Positions 8,629-19,566 are shown, numbered from the stretch's first letter. The stretch: 40,464 nt of DNA from Methylobacterium trifolii (GCF_022179685.1 NZ_BPRB01000055.1:1-40464); one strand, 5' to 3'. Made by a program: numbers and translations. The notes: generated by a model not told the origin, from the sequence alone.

Positions 8629-10152
8629 TCAGCGCTTCATCAATCCGCCGAGCACGTTGCGCAGGATCGCGTTGCCGACCTGGGTGCCGACGCTGCGCGC
8701 CATCGAGCGGGCGGCGTTGGACACCACCTGTTCCGCCAGGCTCTTGGGCGGCCGCCGGCCGCCCTTGCCCTGGGGGGCGGGGCTCCCGAACACGCTGCCC
8801 ATGATGCCCCCGAGGAGGCCGCCGAGACCGCCGCCGGAGGCCTGCGCGGCCTCGGCCGGGGCGGCGTCGAGGTTCTTGCGCTTGGCGAGCATCTCGTAGG
8901 CGCTCTCGTTGTCGACCGCCTCGTCGTACTTGCCGCGCAGGGGGCTCTTGGCGATCAGGTCGGCGCGCTCGGCCGGCGTCAGGGGGCCGACGCGGCCCTG
9001 CGGCGGGGCGATCAACGCCCGCTCCACGATCGAGGGCGTGCCCTTCGGCTCCAGGAAGCTGACCAGGGCCTCGCCCACCGCCAGCTCCGTGATCGCGGAG
9101 GCCACGTCGAAGCCGGGGTTCTGGCGGAAGGTCTCGGCCGCCGCCTTCACCGCGCGCTGGTCGCGGGGAGTGAAGGCGCGCAGCGCGTGCTGCACCCGGT
9201 TGCCGAGCTGGCCCAGGACCGTCTCCGGCACGTCGAGCGGGTTCTGGGTGACGAAGTAGACGCCCACCCCCTTCGAGCGGATCAGGCGCACCACCTGCTC
9301 CACGGCGTCGAGTAGCGCCTTGGGCGCGTCGTTGAACAGCAGGTGCGCCTCGTCGAAGAAGAACACCAGCTTGGGCTTGTCGAGGTCGCCCACCTCGGGC
9401 AACTGCTCGAACAGCTCCGAGAGCATCCAGAGCAGGAACGAAGCGTAGAGCCGCGGCTTCTGCATCAGCTTGTCGGCGGCCAGGATGTTGACGATGCCGC
9501 GCCCGTCCCGGTCCGTCTTCATGAAGTCGTTGAGGTCGAGTGCCGGCTCGCCGAAGAAGGCGTCGGCCTTCTGGTTCTCCAGCATCAGCAGCTGCCGCTG
9601 GATGGCGCCGACCGAGGCGGCCGAGACGTTGCCGTACTTGCCCGAGATCTCCTTCAGGTTCTCCGTGCAGAAGGCCAGGAGCGCGCGCAGGTCCTTGAGG
9701 TCGATGACCGGCCACTGGTTCTCGTCGGCCACCCGGAAGGCGATGTTGAGCACGCCCTCCTGCGTGTCGTTGAGTTCGAGGAGGCGGGCCAGCAGCAGCG
9801 GGCCCATCTCGGTCACGGTGCAGCGGATCGGGTGGCCCTGCTCGCCGAACAGGTCCCAGAACACGGTCGGGAAGCGGTCGGGCTCGTAGGCGATACCGAG
9901 CTCTTCCGCGCGCTTGACGAAGACGGGCTTGGACTCGCCGGCCGCGGCCAGCCCCGAGAGGTCGCCCTTGATGTCGGCGGCGAAGACCGGGACGCCGGCA
10001 TTCGAGAACCCCTCGGCCATGACCTGGAGCGTCACGGTCTTGCCGGTGCCGGTGGCGCCCGCCACCAGTCCGTGCCGGTTGGCGAGCCTGAGGGCCAGGA
10101 CCTCGGGCTTCGTGCCGCTCTTGCCGACCAGGATCGTGCCGCCGTCCGCCAT
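8629..10152 (-). CDS. HerA-like helicase / DUF853 ATPase (YjgR family)
   Basis: The 507-residue product has a P-loop GATGTGKT at 32-39 and a Walker B segment KLVFFFDEAH at 261-270, the pattern of the DUF853 (YjgR) branch of HerA/FtsK-type ATPases. Most of the family is of unknown role; DNA translocation is the general inference. The C-terminal region (about 430-470) is Gly/Ala-rich with GGGLGGLLGGIMGSVFG, and a basic tail follows. The chosen ATG gives the usual family N terminus (a short lead, then LVGKSG and the P-loop); the long upstream open frame is not protein-like. It is divergent from the Gly/Met-rich small protein gene at 10291, with about 140 bp between them. Confidence 0.88.
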   Translation of the reverse strand: MADGGTILVGKSGTKPEVLALRLANRHGLVAGATGTGKTVTLQVMAEGFSNAGVPVFAADIKGDLSGLAAAGESKPVFVKRAEELGIAYEPDRFPTVFWDLFGEQGHPIRCTVTEMGPLLLARLLELNDTQEGVLNIAFRVADENQWPVIDLKDLRALLAFCTENLKEISGKYGNVSAASVGAIQRQLLMLENQKADAFFGEPALDLNDFMKTDRDGRGIVNILAADKLMQKPRLYASFLLWMLSELFEQLPEVGDLDKPKLVFFFDEAHLLFNDAPKALLDAVEQVVRLIRSKGVGVYFVTQNPLDVPETVLGQLGNRVQHALRAFTPRDQRAVKAAAETFRQNPGFDVASAITELAVGEALVSFLEPKGTPSIVERALIAPPQGRVGPLTPAERADLIAKSPLRGKYDEAVDNESAYEMLAKRKNLDAAPAEAAQASGGGLGGLLGGIMGSVFGSPAPQGKGGRRPPKSLAEQVVSNAARSMARSVGTQVGNAILRNVLGGLMKR

Positions 10153-10290
10153 CGAATCCGTCCCGTGCCGTTGCCTGGGGCGGTTATGCCGGGCCGTCAC
10201 TGCGTTTGCCAGACGCTGGTCCGCCGACGCTTGATTTCCTCCGGCCCAGGCCCGAAGGACGGCGGGAAAATTCTCGGAGAGTTTTTGGCC

Positions 10291-10677
10291 ATGGAAGAAC
10301 TGATCGCCCGCGTGACCAACCGGACCGGACTCGACGCCGCCACGGCGCAGACCGCGATCGGGCATATCCTGGCCTTCCTCCAGAAGGAGGGGCCGGCCAC
10401 CGAAGTGAGCCGGCTGATGGCCGCGCTTCCCGGCTCGGAGGCCCTGGTCGCCCAGTCGAACGAGGGCGAGGGCGGCGGCGGGCTGATGGGCATGCTCGGC
10501 GGCATGATGGGCGGCGGCGTGATGGGGCTCGGCCAGAAGCTGATGTCGGCCGGCGTGCCGATGGGCCAGATGCAGCCGCTGGGCCAGGAACTCTTCGCCT
10601 ACGGCCGCGAGACGGCCGGCGAGGACACGATGGGACCCATCGTCGGCGCGATCCCCGGCCTCAACCAGTTCGTCTGA
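10291..10677 (+). CDS. Small Gly/Met-rich protein, DUF2267-like N terminus
   Basis: The 128-residue protein begins with a helical segment (ELIARVTNRTGLDAATAQTA, then ILAFLQKEG) resembling DUF2267-type domains. A Gly/Met-rich stretch follows at about 59-85 (GGGGLMGMLGGMMGGGVMGL), then a short amphipathic tail. There is no signal peptide and the function is unknown. The ATG is preceded by a GGAGAG 11 to 16 nt upstream. The Gly-rich stretch echoes the Gly-rich C-terminal region of the divergently transcribed HerA-like ATPase, which may hint at a shared partner or at simple compositional bias. Confidence 0.75.
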   Translation: MEELIARVTNRTGLDAATAQTAIGHILAFLQKEGPATEVSRLMAALPGSEALVAQSNEGEGGGGLMGMLGGMMGGGVMGLGQKLMSAGVPMGQMQPLGQELFAYGRETAGEDTMGPIVGAIPGLNQFV

Positions 10678-10693
10678 GCCGACCAGCCTTCGT

Positions 10694-10728
10694 GTCCCGG
10701 CTACCGATCCCGCATCGGTGACCGGGAC
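10694..10728 (+). terminator. Hairpin after the Gly/Met-rich gene
   Basis: GTCCCGGCTACCGAT and ATCGGTGACCGGGAC form a 15-position stem with one 2x2 internal mismatch and a 5-nt loop. It begins 16 bp after the stop codon of the small gene. No T run follows, so it is either a terminator that does not need one or a simple stem-loop. Confidence 0.5.
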
Positions 10729-10874
10729 CGGCGGCGTCCCGCCAAGCCGTTGATCGGGAACGGGTTCGGCTGTCATAAAAGCGTGCGCGCTTCGTGGTTC
10801 TGTCCCGGCTCAGGGCACGGAGCCGGCCATCCCGCGGGGATGGGCTCCGCGGGGCCTGGGGTCGGGCATCGACG

Positions 10875-11891
10875 ATGGTCGCGAATCTGTTCGGGCGGGG
10901 CGCATCCGCAGCCTGGGCCAGCGGCTGGGAATGGGGCGTGAACGCCCCCATCGCCAAGCTGAAGCGGAAATCGGCCGAGGCCGGCCTGCCGGGATTCGGC
11001 GGCCGAAACCTCGTCCCCCCCGGCGCGACGCCGATCCGCTTCGCCGAGCGCCTGACGGCGCCCGAGCCCGCTCTCGGGCCGAGCCTCGGCCGCATGGGCT
11101 CGCTCGAAGTCCGCCTCGCCACGAAGAAAGCCGAGGTGCGCCGCGCCCAGCGCCTGCGCTACCGCGTGTTCTACGAGGAGATGTCGGCGATCCCCACCGG
11201 CATGGCGATGCTGTCCCGGCGCGACGTGGATGCCTACGACCCGATCTGCGACCACCTCCTCGTCATCGACCATGCGGCCACCGGCGGAAAACCCTTCCCC
11301 AAGCCGCGCCCGAAGGTGGTGGGCACCTACCGGCTCCTGCGCGGCGAGGCGGCCGAGCGGAACTTCGGCTTCTATTCGGCGGGCGAGTACGACATCGCGG
11401 CGCTGCTCGCCGCCCATCCGGGCAAGCGTCTGCTCGAACTCGGCCGCTCCTGCGTGCTGAAGCCCTACCGTACCAAGCGCACGGTCGAACTGCTCTGGCA
11501 CGGCATCTCGGCCTACGTCGCCCATCACCGGATCGACGCCCTGTTCGGCTGCGCCAGCCTGGAGGGCACGGACCCCGACCGCCTCGCCCTCCCCTTGAGC
11601 TTCCTGCACCACCATGCCCGCGCGCCCGATGCCTGGTGCGCCCGCGCCCTGCCGGGGCGGCGCGTCGCCATGGACCGGCTGGCGCGCGAGGCGATCGACG
11701 CCAAGGCCGCCCTCCAGGCCCTGCCGCCCCTCATCAAGGGCTACCTCCGGGTCGGCGCCACCTTCGGCGACGGGGCGGTGGTCGATCACCAGTTCGGCAC
11801 CACCGACGTGTTCGTGGTCCTGCCCATGGAGGCGATCAGCGCGCGCTACCTCGGCCATTTCGCCCCTGCCGCGAACCGCCGCGCCGCCTGA
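10875..11891 (+). CDS. olsB: GNAT-fold acyltransferase, OlsB-like (ornithine lipid first acylation)
   Basis: The 338-residue protein matches the COG3176/OlsB pattern. After a non-conserved lead of about 75 residues come LATKKAEVRRAQRLRYRVFY, CDHLLVID, KVVGTYRLL, LLELGRSCVLKPYR, FGCASLEGTDPD and a C-terminal GTTDVFVVLPM. OlsB transfers a 3-hydroxyacyl group from acyl carrier protein to ornithine, the first step of ornithine-lipid synthesis. The partner OlsA is not adjacent, so the role is inferred from the family only. The start was taken at the ATG at 10875, which gives a plausible basic, weakly amphipathic N terminus; an earlier in-frame start at 10794 is possible. The product is longer than typical OlsB (about 300 residues) because of the N-terminal lead. 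Confidence 0.7.
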   Translation: MVANLFGRGASAAWASGWEWGVNAPIAKLKRKSAEAGLPGFGGRNLVPPGATPIRFAERLTAPEPALGPSLGRMGSLEVRLATKKAEVRRAQRLRYRVFYEEMSAIPTGMAMLSRRDVDAYDPICDHLLVIDHAATGGKPFPKPRPKVVGTYRLLRGEAAERNFGFYSAGEYDIAALLAAHPGKRLLELGRSCVLKPYRTKRTVELLWHGISAYVAHHRIDALFGCASLEGTDPDRLALPLSFLHHHARAPDAWCARALPGRRVAMDRLAREAIDAKAALQALPPLIKGYLRVGATFGDGAVVDHQFGTTDVFVVLPMEAISARYLGHFAPAANRRAA

Positions 11892-12058
11892 TTCTTTTGG
11901 GACTTTTGGGCGTGGCGGCCCGGTGATGGTCGCAACAGGCACGCGGCCTCGCCGCCAGGAGCAAAAAACCGTCGCGTTGCCGCCCCAATGCTCTGGCAGC
12001 GGGGCGGTGTCAGGCCGGAATGCCCCTCGCCTGCCACCCGGTTCCAGGAGGCGGCGCG

Positions 12059-13183
12059 ATGCGCGGCTACCGCTACGAGGCCCTCGACGGCGTGCGCGCG
12101 CTCGCGGCGCAGGTCGTGCTCGTGAGCCACGGCCTCGGCATGGCGTTCTTCCCCGTCCACTCGCCCGGCTCCGCTGCGGCCGAATGGTTCGGGCGGCTCG
12201 CCGTCATGGCGTTCTTCTCGCTTTCCGGCTTCGTCATCGCCACGAGCCTCGGCCGGCTGATAGCCTCCGAGGGCAGCCGGTTCGCGGTGCCCTACGCGGT
12301 GCACCGTATCGCCCGGATCTGGCCGCCCCTGGTGCTGGCCATCCTGGTCACCTTCGGGATCGGCTGGCTCGGCCAGAACGGCCTGCCGCTGCTCACCAAG
12401 ACCGGCGACCCCTACCGCCTCGACCTCGTCGCCTTCCTGCGCGGCATCACCCTCACCTTCGCGCCGGGGGATGCCACCTTCGTCATCGACCGGGCCCTGT
12501 GGTCCCTGCGGCAGGAGGTCTACCTCTACGCGGTCGCCGCCTTCGCGGCCCTGGCGCTGGCCGGGCGCGGACCCTGGCGGTTCATCGGCGGCGCCATGGC
12601 GCTGACCCTCGTCGCGGTCACGGCCGAGCGCTTCTTCTACCTGCAATCCCTGGCCCTGTTCTGCGCAGGCGCCGCCGCGGCCCATTTCGGCGCGGACGCG
12701 CGCCTCCTGCGGATCGCCGGGTCTCGCTGGATCGCCCCCGCGACACTGATGCTGCTCGCCCTGCCGCTCGCCTTCGTCGGCGCGCCAGGCTTCATCGACG
12801 CCATGAGCGAGAGCCGGCTCTTCCTCGGCTACCAAGCAGTGCTCGGCCTGCCGGTGGCCGTCTGCCTGCTCGGCCTCGCCACGGGGGACGGCGCCGCCGG
12901 CCGCCTGTTCGCCCGCTCCGCCTTCGCGGCGTCCTTCTCCTACACCCTGTACGTCATCCACGTGCCGGTGATGACGCTGGTCTTCTCGCTGCGCGCCCAT
13001 CTGAACCTCGCCCCCGGTCTCGCGGGCACGGTGGCGACCCTCCTGGCGGCGCTGGCGGTGGCCGAGATCGTGTCCTACGCCGCCGCCCTCGTGGTCGAGC
13101 GCCCGCGCGTCTTCCGGAAGCTGCTGTTCCGGCTGCTCACCGCGACGGGCGTCGCGCGGCCCGCACTGGCGCCGACCGCCTGA
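12059..13183 (+). CDS. Membrane acyltransferase (acyltransferase_3 family)
   Basis: The product is 374 residues with about ten predicted hydrophobic segments. Family signatures are present: EALDGVRALAAQVVLVSHG near the N terminus (conserved His), FFSLSGFVIA, and WSLRQEVYLYAVAAF in the middle. These integral inner-membrane enzymes O-acylate sugars of surface polysaccharides, peptidoglycan or lipids. The target is unknown here. The ATG at 12059 is preceded by a strong AGGAGG 8 nt away, which decides it over the ATG at 12020. The gene stands alone and converges with the SDR gene (4 bp between stop codons). The upstream gap holds a tandem CTTTTGGG repeat but no clear promoter. Confidence 0.85.
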   Translation: MRGYRYEALDGVRALAAQVVLVSHGLGMAFFPVHSPGSAAAEWFGRLAVMAFFSLSGFVIATSLGRLIASEGSRFAVPYAVHRIARIWPPLVLAILVTFGIGWLGQNGLPLLTKTGDPYRLDLVAFLRGITLTFAPGDATFVIDRALWSLRQEVYLYAVAAFAALALAGRGPWRFIGGAMALTLVAVTAERFFYLQSLALFCAGAAAAHFGADARLLRIAGSRWIAPATLMLLALPLAFVGAPGFIDAMSESRLFLGYQAVLGLPVAVCLLGLATGDGAAGRLFARSAFAASFSYTLYVIHVPVMTLVFSLRAHLNLAPGLAGTVATLLAALAVAEIVSYAAALVVERPRVFRKLLFRLLTATGVARPALAPTA

Positions 13184-13187
13184 AGCG

Positions 13188-14047
13188 TCAGGCGTCGTCC
13201 TTCAGGGCGGCGAGCCCTTCGCGATAGGTCGGATAGGCGAGGTCGACGCCGAGTTCCTCGCGGATCAGTCGGTTCCGCACCCGCTTGTTCTCGCCGTAGA
13301 AGCTGCGCGCCATCGGGCTCAAGTCGGCCGTCTCGAAGTCGACGGCCGGCGGCAGGGGCAGGCCGGCGAGCGCCGCTGCGTGTTCCGTGACCACCTGCGG
13401 CGGGGCCGGTTCGTCGTCGGTGACGTTGTAGACCGCCCCCGCCCGCGGGCGCTCGAGGGAGGCGGCCAGGGTCGTGGCGATGTCGTCCACGTGGATGCGG
13501 TTGAAGACCTGGTCGGCCTTGACGATGCGCTGGGCCTTGCCCTCGCGCAGCTTGACGAAGGGGTTGCGCCCCGGGCCGTAGATGCCGGAGAGACGGAACA
13601 CCTGCACGGGCTTGCCGGCGATGGTGCCGAGCGCCAGCCAGGCGTCCTCGACGGTCAGGCGTGCCAGCGACCGCTCGCTCCTGGGCAATGCGGGCGTGTC
13701 CTCGTCGGTCCAGGCCCCCTGCCGGTCGCCGTAGACGCCGATGGTCGAGAGATAGCCGATCCAGCCGATCCGGCTGTTGGCGATCGCCTCGCCGAAGCGC
13801 CGCAGCACCGGGTCGCCCGCCCGGTCGGGGGGGATCGAGACCAGGAGCACGTCGGTGTCGGACAGGTCGGCCGGGATCTGCGGGTCGTCCGCCTCCGGGC
13901 CGAAGGCGCGCATCGTGAGGCCGGTCTCGGCCTCGATCGCGCGGGCCTTGTCCGCATCCGTCACCGTGGCGCGGATCGTGGAGAAGCGGGCGCGTTCGCG
14001 CTCGGCGAAGCGCCGGGCCGTGAAACCGAGGCCGAAGACGAAGAGGT

Positions 14048-14051
<4 letters not shown>
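13188..14051 (-). CDS. SDR/NAD-dependent epimerase-like oxidoreductase (YeeZ-like)
   Basis: The 287-residue protein has an atypical extended-SDR fold. The N-terminal nucleotide motif is [14 protein letters not shown] (GxGxxxxRF), and the centre has [13 protein letters not shown] and [14 protein letters not shown]. The C-terminal half carries [12 protein letters not shown] and [10 protein letters not shown]. It resembles the YeeZ group of small NAD(P)-binding proteins whose substrate is unknown. The ATG overlaps the queG stop codon (ATGA), so it is translationally coupled to queG as the last gene of the gst-queG-SDR operon. Confidence 0.82.
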
Positions 14052-15222
<1,171 letters not shown>

Positions 15223-15226
<4 letters not shown>

Positions 15227-15915
15227 AAATCCAGGTCCGCGTAATGGGCGGCCGGCGGCATGCCCGCCACCCGGTCCGCCAGGAGGCTGCGGAACGAGGG
15301 GCGCGACTTCACCCGCGCGTACCAGTCCCGCGCGATCTCGTCCTCGTCCCATGGCACGTCGCCGAGATAGTCCACGCAGGAGATGTGGGCCGCGGCCGCC
15401 AGATCCGCATAGGTCAGGTGGTCGCCCGCGATCCAGCGACGCCGGCTGATCAGGTAGCCGATGTACTTGAGATGGTAGCGCACGTTGGTGCGTGCGGCGC
15501 GGATGGCGTTCATGTCGGGCGGGCCGCCGCCCTCGGCGCCGGTCATGAAGCGCTTCGAGATCTTCTCGGTGACGAGGTAGCCCGTCACCTCGGCATCGAA
15601 CTTCACCAGGAACCAGTCCAGCAGCCGGCGCACCTCGACCCGCTCGACGGTGTTCTCCGGCATGATCCGCCGGCCGCTGAGGCCGAGCCCCCGCGTCTCG
15701 TCGAGATACTCGGCGATGACGCCGGCGCCGGGCACCACGAGGCCCCCCTGTTCCAGCAGCACGGGGGTCGTGCCCGCCGGGTTGATCAGCAGGAAGTCGT
15801 CGCGCCGGTCCCAGGGCCGTTCCTCGATGAGGACGGGCTCCATGCCCATCTCCGCCAGGACGAGGCGGATGAAGCGGGAGTTGGCGCAGAAGGGGAAGTG
15901 ATAGAGCGTCGCCAT
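15223..15915 (-). CDS. Glutathione S-transferase family protein
   Basis: The 230-residue protein has a thioredoxin-like N-terminal domain ([20 protein letters not shown]; Cys or Ser near residue 10 as the candidate catalytic residue) and an all-helical C-terminal domain ([19 protein letters not shown]). It belongs to the GST superfamily; the substrate is unknown. It is the first gene of the gst-queG-SDR operon: its TGA overlaps the apparent queG CTG start. It is divergent from uppP with 242 bp between, where no clear promoter is seen. Confidence 0.87.
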
Positions 15916-16157
15916 CGATGCCGTGGTGAGGCGGGTGGGGGTGCCGGCGGGACGCACCGCACGAAAAACCGAGCCCGCAAGCCCGAGCGCGGGATTGAGG
16001 GATATTGCTCGATCGTTGCCGCCCCCTTAACACGCGCGGCAGGGCACGGTAACCGCCCGTCAACCCTGATCGGCCAAGTCTGCGGCCGGGTGCTGCATTG
16101 CACCCAGGAACGCCCGTTCGGCCCGCGGCCGGCACCCAATCGCGCGAGGCGGATACG

Positions 16158-16964
16158 ATGATGGATGCGATGAGCATCGCGAAGGCGGTCGTGCTCGCGG
16201 TGGTCGAAGGCGCCACCGAGTTCATCCCGGTCTCCTCGACGGGGCACCAGCTCCTGGTCGGGCACTTCATCGGCTTCCACTCGCCCAACAACACCTTCGA
16301 GGTGCTGATCCAGCTGGGCGCGATCCTGGCGATCCTCGCCGTCTACTTCCGCCGGCTGCTGGGCATCACCCTGGCGCTCCCGAACAACCCGCAGGCCCGG
16401 CGCTTCGTACTCGGCGTGCTCATCGCCTTCCTGCCGGCGGCGATCGTCGGCGGCATCTTCTCGAAGACGATCAAGGCCTACCTGTTCAACCCCTGGATCG
16501 TCTGCGCCACCCTGGTGGCCGGCGGCCTCGTGCTCCTCGTCCTCGACGACACGGAGCTGGAGGTGAAGAAGACCGACGTCTACGACTTCACCCTGCCGAT
16601 GGACCTCAAGATCGGCCTGTTCCAGTGCCTGGCGATGATCCCCGGCGTCTCGCGCTCGGGCGCCACCATCGTCGGCGCGATGCTGATGGGGGCCGACAAG
16701 CGCTCGGCCACGGAGTTCTCGTTCTACCTCGCCATGCCGACCATGGCCGGCGCCTTCGCCAAGGACCTGCTCGACAACTACAAGAACCTCAACGGCGACG
16801 ATGTCGGCCTGATCCTGATCGGCTTCGTGGTCGCCTTCGTCTCGGCGCTGGTCGTGGTGCGCACCGTCCTCGACTACGTCTCCCGCCACGGCTTCTGGCT
16901 GTTCGCGTGGTGGCGCATCATCGTCGGCTCACTGGGTTTCGCCGGCCTGATCATCCTGGGTTGA
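16158..16964 (+). CDS. uppP: Undecaprenyl-diphosphatase
   Basis: The 268-residue polytopic membrane protein is UppP (BacA). It hydrolyses undecaprenyl diphosphate to the monophosphate lipid carrier used for peptidoglycan and polysaccharide synthesis, and it confers bacitracin resistance. Signatures are [19 protein letters not shown] (about 15-33) and [17 protein letters not shown] (about 166-182). Size matches the family (E. coli 273). The ATG at 16158 has GAGGCGG just upstream; a second ATG follows immediately. A longer frame from 16098 is less likely. A GGGTGC-TGCATT-GCACCC repeat lies at 16088-16105, 53 bp before the start. The lipid carrier links it functionally to the polysaccharide locus later in the window. 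Confidence 0.95.
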   Translation: MMDAMSIAKAVVLAVVEGATEFIPVSSTGHQLLVGHFIGFHSPNNTFEVLIQLGAILAILAVYFRRLLGITLALPNNPQARRFVLGVLIAFLPAAIVGGIFSKTIKAYLFNPWIVCATLVAGGLVLLVLDDTELEVKKTDVYDFTLPMDLKIGLFQCLAMIPGVSRSGATIVGAMLMGADKRSATEFSFYLAMPTMAGAFAKDLLDNYKNLNGDDVGLILIGFVVAFVSALVVVRTVLDYVSRHGFWLFAWWRIIVGSLGFAGLIILG

Positions 16965-17068
16965 AGCGAGGGTCCGTGATTGCCTCGCCCGCGGGGGCAT
17001 GCGAGGCAGGCGGCAGACCTGGGCACCGCACAAGAGGACGGTGCCCGCCTGACCACAGGGCCTTCGCG

Positions 17069-18937
17069 ATGGAAGACAGACCGCTCGCCGACCTCTTCGA
17101 GCCCGCCACACGCGAGCGCTGGCTCGGGCTCGTCGAGGGCGTGCTGAAGGGGGGCGACTACGAGAAGCGCCTCGTGGCCCGCAGCGCCGACGGCATCCGG
17201 ATCGAGCCCCTCTACGAGGCCGCCGAGCCGGTCGCCCAGCCGGTGCGGGCGGCAGGCCCCTGGCGGGTGTCGCAGCGGGTCGACCACCCGGAGATCGTGG
17301 CCGCCAACCGGCAGGCCCTGTTCGACCTCGAAGGCGGGGCCGACGCCCTCACCCTCGTCTTCGCCGGTGCGGCTTCCGCCCGCGGCTACGGCCTGACGGC
17401 CAGGACCGTGGAGGAACTCGACGCCGCCCTCCAGGGCGTGATGCTGCCGCTGATCGGGCTGCGGCTCGATGCCGGCGCACAGGGTCTGGAAGCGGCGGCC
17501 CTCCTCAAGGAACTGGCCGCGCGGCGCGGGGAGGATCTCTCGGCCTGCGACATCGACCTCGGCATCGACCCGGTCGGGACGCTTGCGGCCACCGGCAGCC
17601 TCGGCGCGGTCTGGAGCGAGATCGCCCCCCGCCTCGGCCAGACCTTGCACGACTTCGACGCGGCCGGCTTCACCGGCCGGGCCTTGCTCGCCGACGGGCG
17701 GCCCTATCACGAGGCCGGAGCCGGGGAGGCTGCCGAGATCGGGGCGGTGCTCGCCACCGCGGTCGCCTACCTGCGTGCCCTGGAGGCCGCCGGTCACGAC
17801 CTCGCCCGCGCCCGCGACGCGATCGGCCTGCTGCTGGTGGCGGATGCCGACGAGTTCCTGACCATCGCCAAGTTCCGCGCCATGCGCCGGCTCTGGGCTC
17901 GCATCGAGCAGGCCTGCGGCCTCGACCCGAAGCCACTGCGCCTGCATGCCGAGACGGCGTGGCGGATGATGACCCGGCGCGACCCCTTCGTGAACATCCT
18001 GCGCGCCAGCATGGCGGCCACCGGCGCCGGCCTCGGGGGCGCGGATGCGATCACCGCCCTGCCCTACACCCAGGCGCTGGGGCTGCCCGACGCCTTCGCG
18101 CGGCGCGTCGCCCGCAACAGCCAGATCATGCTGATCGAGGAATCGAACCTCGCCCGCGTCGCCGACCCGGCGGCCGGCGCCGGCGGCTTCGAGGCGCTGA
18201 CGACCCAGATCGCGGAAGCCGGCTGGGAGGCGTTCCAGGCGATCGAGGCGGAAGGCGGCATCGTCGCCTCCCTCAGCGTCGGCAAGCTGCAGCGGCGCAT
18301 CGAGGCGACCCGCGAGACCCGTGCCCGCAACGTGGCGACCCGGCGCGAGGCCCTGACAGGGGCGACCGAGTTCCCGTTCCTCGCCGAGAAGCCGGTGACG
18401 GTGCTCGACGTGCCTGCGGTGACGGCCGGCCCGACGACCAACTTCGGCACCGGCTCGGCGGTGGCCTGCGACGCCCTGCCCTCGCAGCGCCTCGCCGAGC
18501 CCTACGAGGCCCTGCGCGACGCCTCCGACGCGATCCTCGCCAAGGCCGGCCGGCGCCCGGCGGTGTTCCTGGCCAATCTCGGCGCGGTGGCGCAGTTCAA
18601 CGCGCGGGCGACGTTTGCGGCCAACGCCTTCGCCGCCGGCGGCATCGAGGCGCTGTCCAACGACGGCTTCTCCGATCCCCGAGCCCTCGCCGAGGCGTTC
18701 GAGGCCTCGGGCGCGGCGATTGCCTGCATCTGCGGCTCGGATGCGACCTATTCGGAGCAGGCCGTCCCAGCCGCGCAGGCGCTGGCGGAGGCGGGCGCCG
18801 GCACGATCTACCTCGCGGGCAAGCCGACCGACCTCGCCGAGCCCCTGAAGCAGGCCGGCGTGCACGGATTCCTGCATGCGGGCTGCGATCTGCTGGCGCT
18901 GCTCAACGAGGCCCTGCGCCGCGCGGCCCGGACCTGA
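17069..18937 (+). CDS. mcmB: Methylmalonyl-CoA mutase beta (small) subunit
   Basis: This 622-residue protein is the non-catalytic subunit of heterodimeric adenosylcobalamin-dependent methylmalonyl-CoA mutase. The enzyme interconverts succinyl-CoA and methylmalonyl-CoA in the propionate/ethylmalonyl-CoA pathway. The barrel domain is present (WRMMTRRDPFVNILRASMAA, TALPYTQALGLPD, IEEESNL-like IEESNLARVADPA). The cobalamin-binding DxHxxG motif of the large subunit is replaced by FNARATFAANAFAAGG near residues 510-525, as expected for the beta subunit. The large subunit and meaB are not in the window. The ATG is 105 bp after uppP on the same strand; no strong ribosome binding site is seen. Confidence 0.92.
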   Translation: MEDRPLADLFEPATRERWLGLVEGVLKGGDYEKRLVARSADGIRIEPLYEAAEPVAQPVRAAGPWRVSQRVDHPEIVAANRQALFDLEGGADALTLVFAGAASARGYGLTARTVEELDAALQGVMLPLIGLRLDAGAQGLEAAALLKELAARRGEDLSACDIDLGIDPVGTLAATGSLGAVWSEIAPRLGQTLHDFDAAGFTGRALLADGRPYHEAGAGEAAEIGAVLATAVAYLRALEAAGHDLARARDAIGLLLVADADEFLTIAKFRAMRRLWARIEQACGLDPKPLRLHAETAWRMMTRRDPFVNILRASMAATGAGLGGADAITALPYTQALGLPDAFARRVARNSQIMLIEESNLARVADPAAGAGGFEALTTQIAEAGWEAFQAIEAEGGIVASLSVGKLQRRIEATRETRARNVATRREALTGATEFPFLAEKPVTVLDVPAVTAGPTTNFGTGSAVACDALPSQRLAEPYEALRDASDAILAKAGRRPAVFLANLGAVAQFNARATFAANAFAAGGIEALSNDGFSDPRALAEAFEASGAAIACICGSDATYSEQAVPAAQALAEAGAGTIYLAGKPTDLAEPLKQAGVHGFLHAGCDLLALLNEALRRAART

Positions 18938-19019
18938 GGGCCCGATCGATCCCGCACCGCAACCGAACCGGGGCTCGCGAGTTTCCCGGCTCGGGACCGC
19001 CAACGCGAATCGGGATGCC

Positions 19020-19418
19020 ATGAAGCCTCTGACCCATGCCGCGACCTTTGCCGCCGCCGCCCTGACGCTCCTCGCCGCGGGCGTCGGCACGGCAGACGCC
19101 GCGCGCAAGAAGGTGCAGGTGCCCGACCGCTACGATGGCACCTGGAGCATCGAGGTCATCACCGAATCCGGTGCCTGCGACCGCGCTTACCGCTACGGCG
19201 TGCGCATCGACCGCGGCGAGGCGAGCTACCCCGGAAGCGATTTTCGCATCAGCGGCCGGGTCGCCCCGAATGGGACCGTGCGGGCCACGATCTCCAACGC
19301 AGCCGGCAGCGCAAACGTGGTCGGGCGCCTCGGCCGGCAGGGTTACGGCAACGGGACCTGGACCACGGCCGGCGGGATCGATTGCCGGGGCCGCTGGAAC
19401 GCCGAACGGCGTGGCTGA
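19020..19418 (+). CDS. Small secreted protein of unknown function
   Basis: The 132-residue protein starts with a clear signal peptide (MKPLTHAATFAAAALTLLAA, cleavage likely after TADA). The mature part of about 105 residues is beta-rich and contains GTWSIEVITESGACD, FRISGRVAPNGTV and a C-terminal GIDCRGRW. Two cysteines (in GACD and IDCRG) may form a disulfide. The pattern resembles short periplasmic or secreted proteins common in Methylobacterium. I do not recognise a named family. Confidence 0.75.
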   Translation: MKPLTHAATFAAAALTLLAAGVGTADAARKKVQVPDRYDGTWSIEVITESGACDRAYRYGVRIDRGEASYPGSDFRISGRVAPNGTVRATISNAAGSANVVGRLGRQGYGNGTWTTAGGIDCRGRWNAERRG

Positions 19419-19566
19419 GACCGTCTGCCGCATGTGCCCCTGAGGCGACAACGCCAACGGAACGTCGATTTTGGGTACGCTGCGGTGCGGCAGGCCCTGT
19501 TCCGGACGCAATCCGCGGGAGAATGCTCGGAACCGGTTCGGACCCCGTTCGAGGCTTCCCCCCAGC

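Noticed and set aside
6570-8804. 744-codon plus-strand open frame over poxB and the isochorismatase gene
   Set aside because: Antisense shadow; the sense strand encodes intact enzymes with catalytic motifs.
16088-16105. GGGTGC...GCACCC repeat before uppP as a regulatory site
   Set aside because: A 6-bp stem is expected by chance in sequence this GC-rich; mentioned only in the uppP entry.
16874-19108. 744-codon minus-strand open frame over mcmB
   Set aside because: Antisense shadow of a full-length mutase subunit; no recognisable domain.
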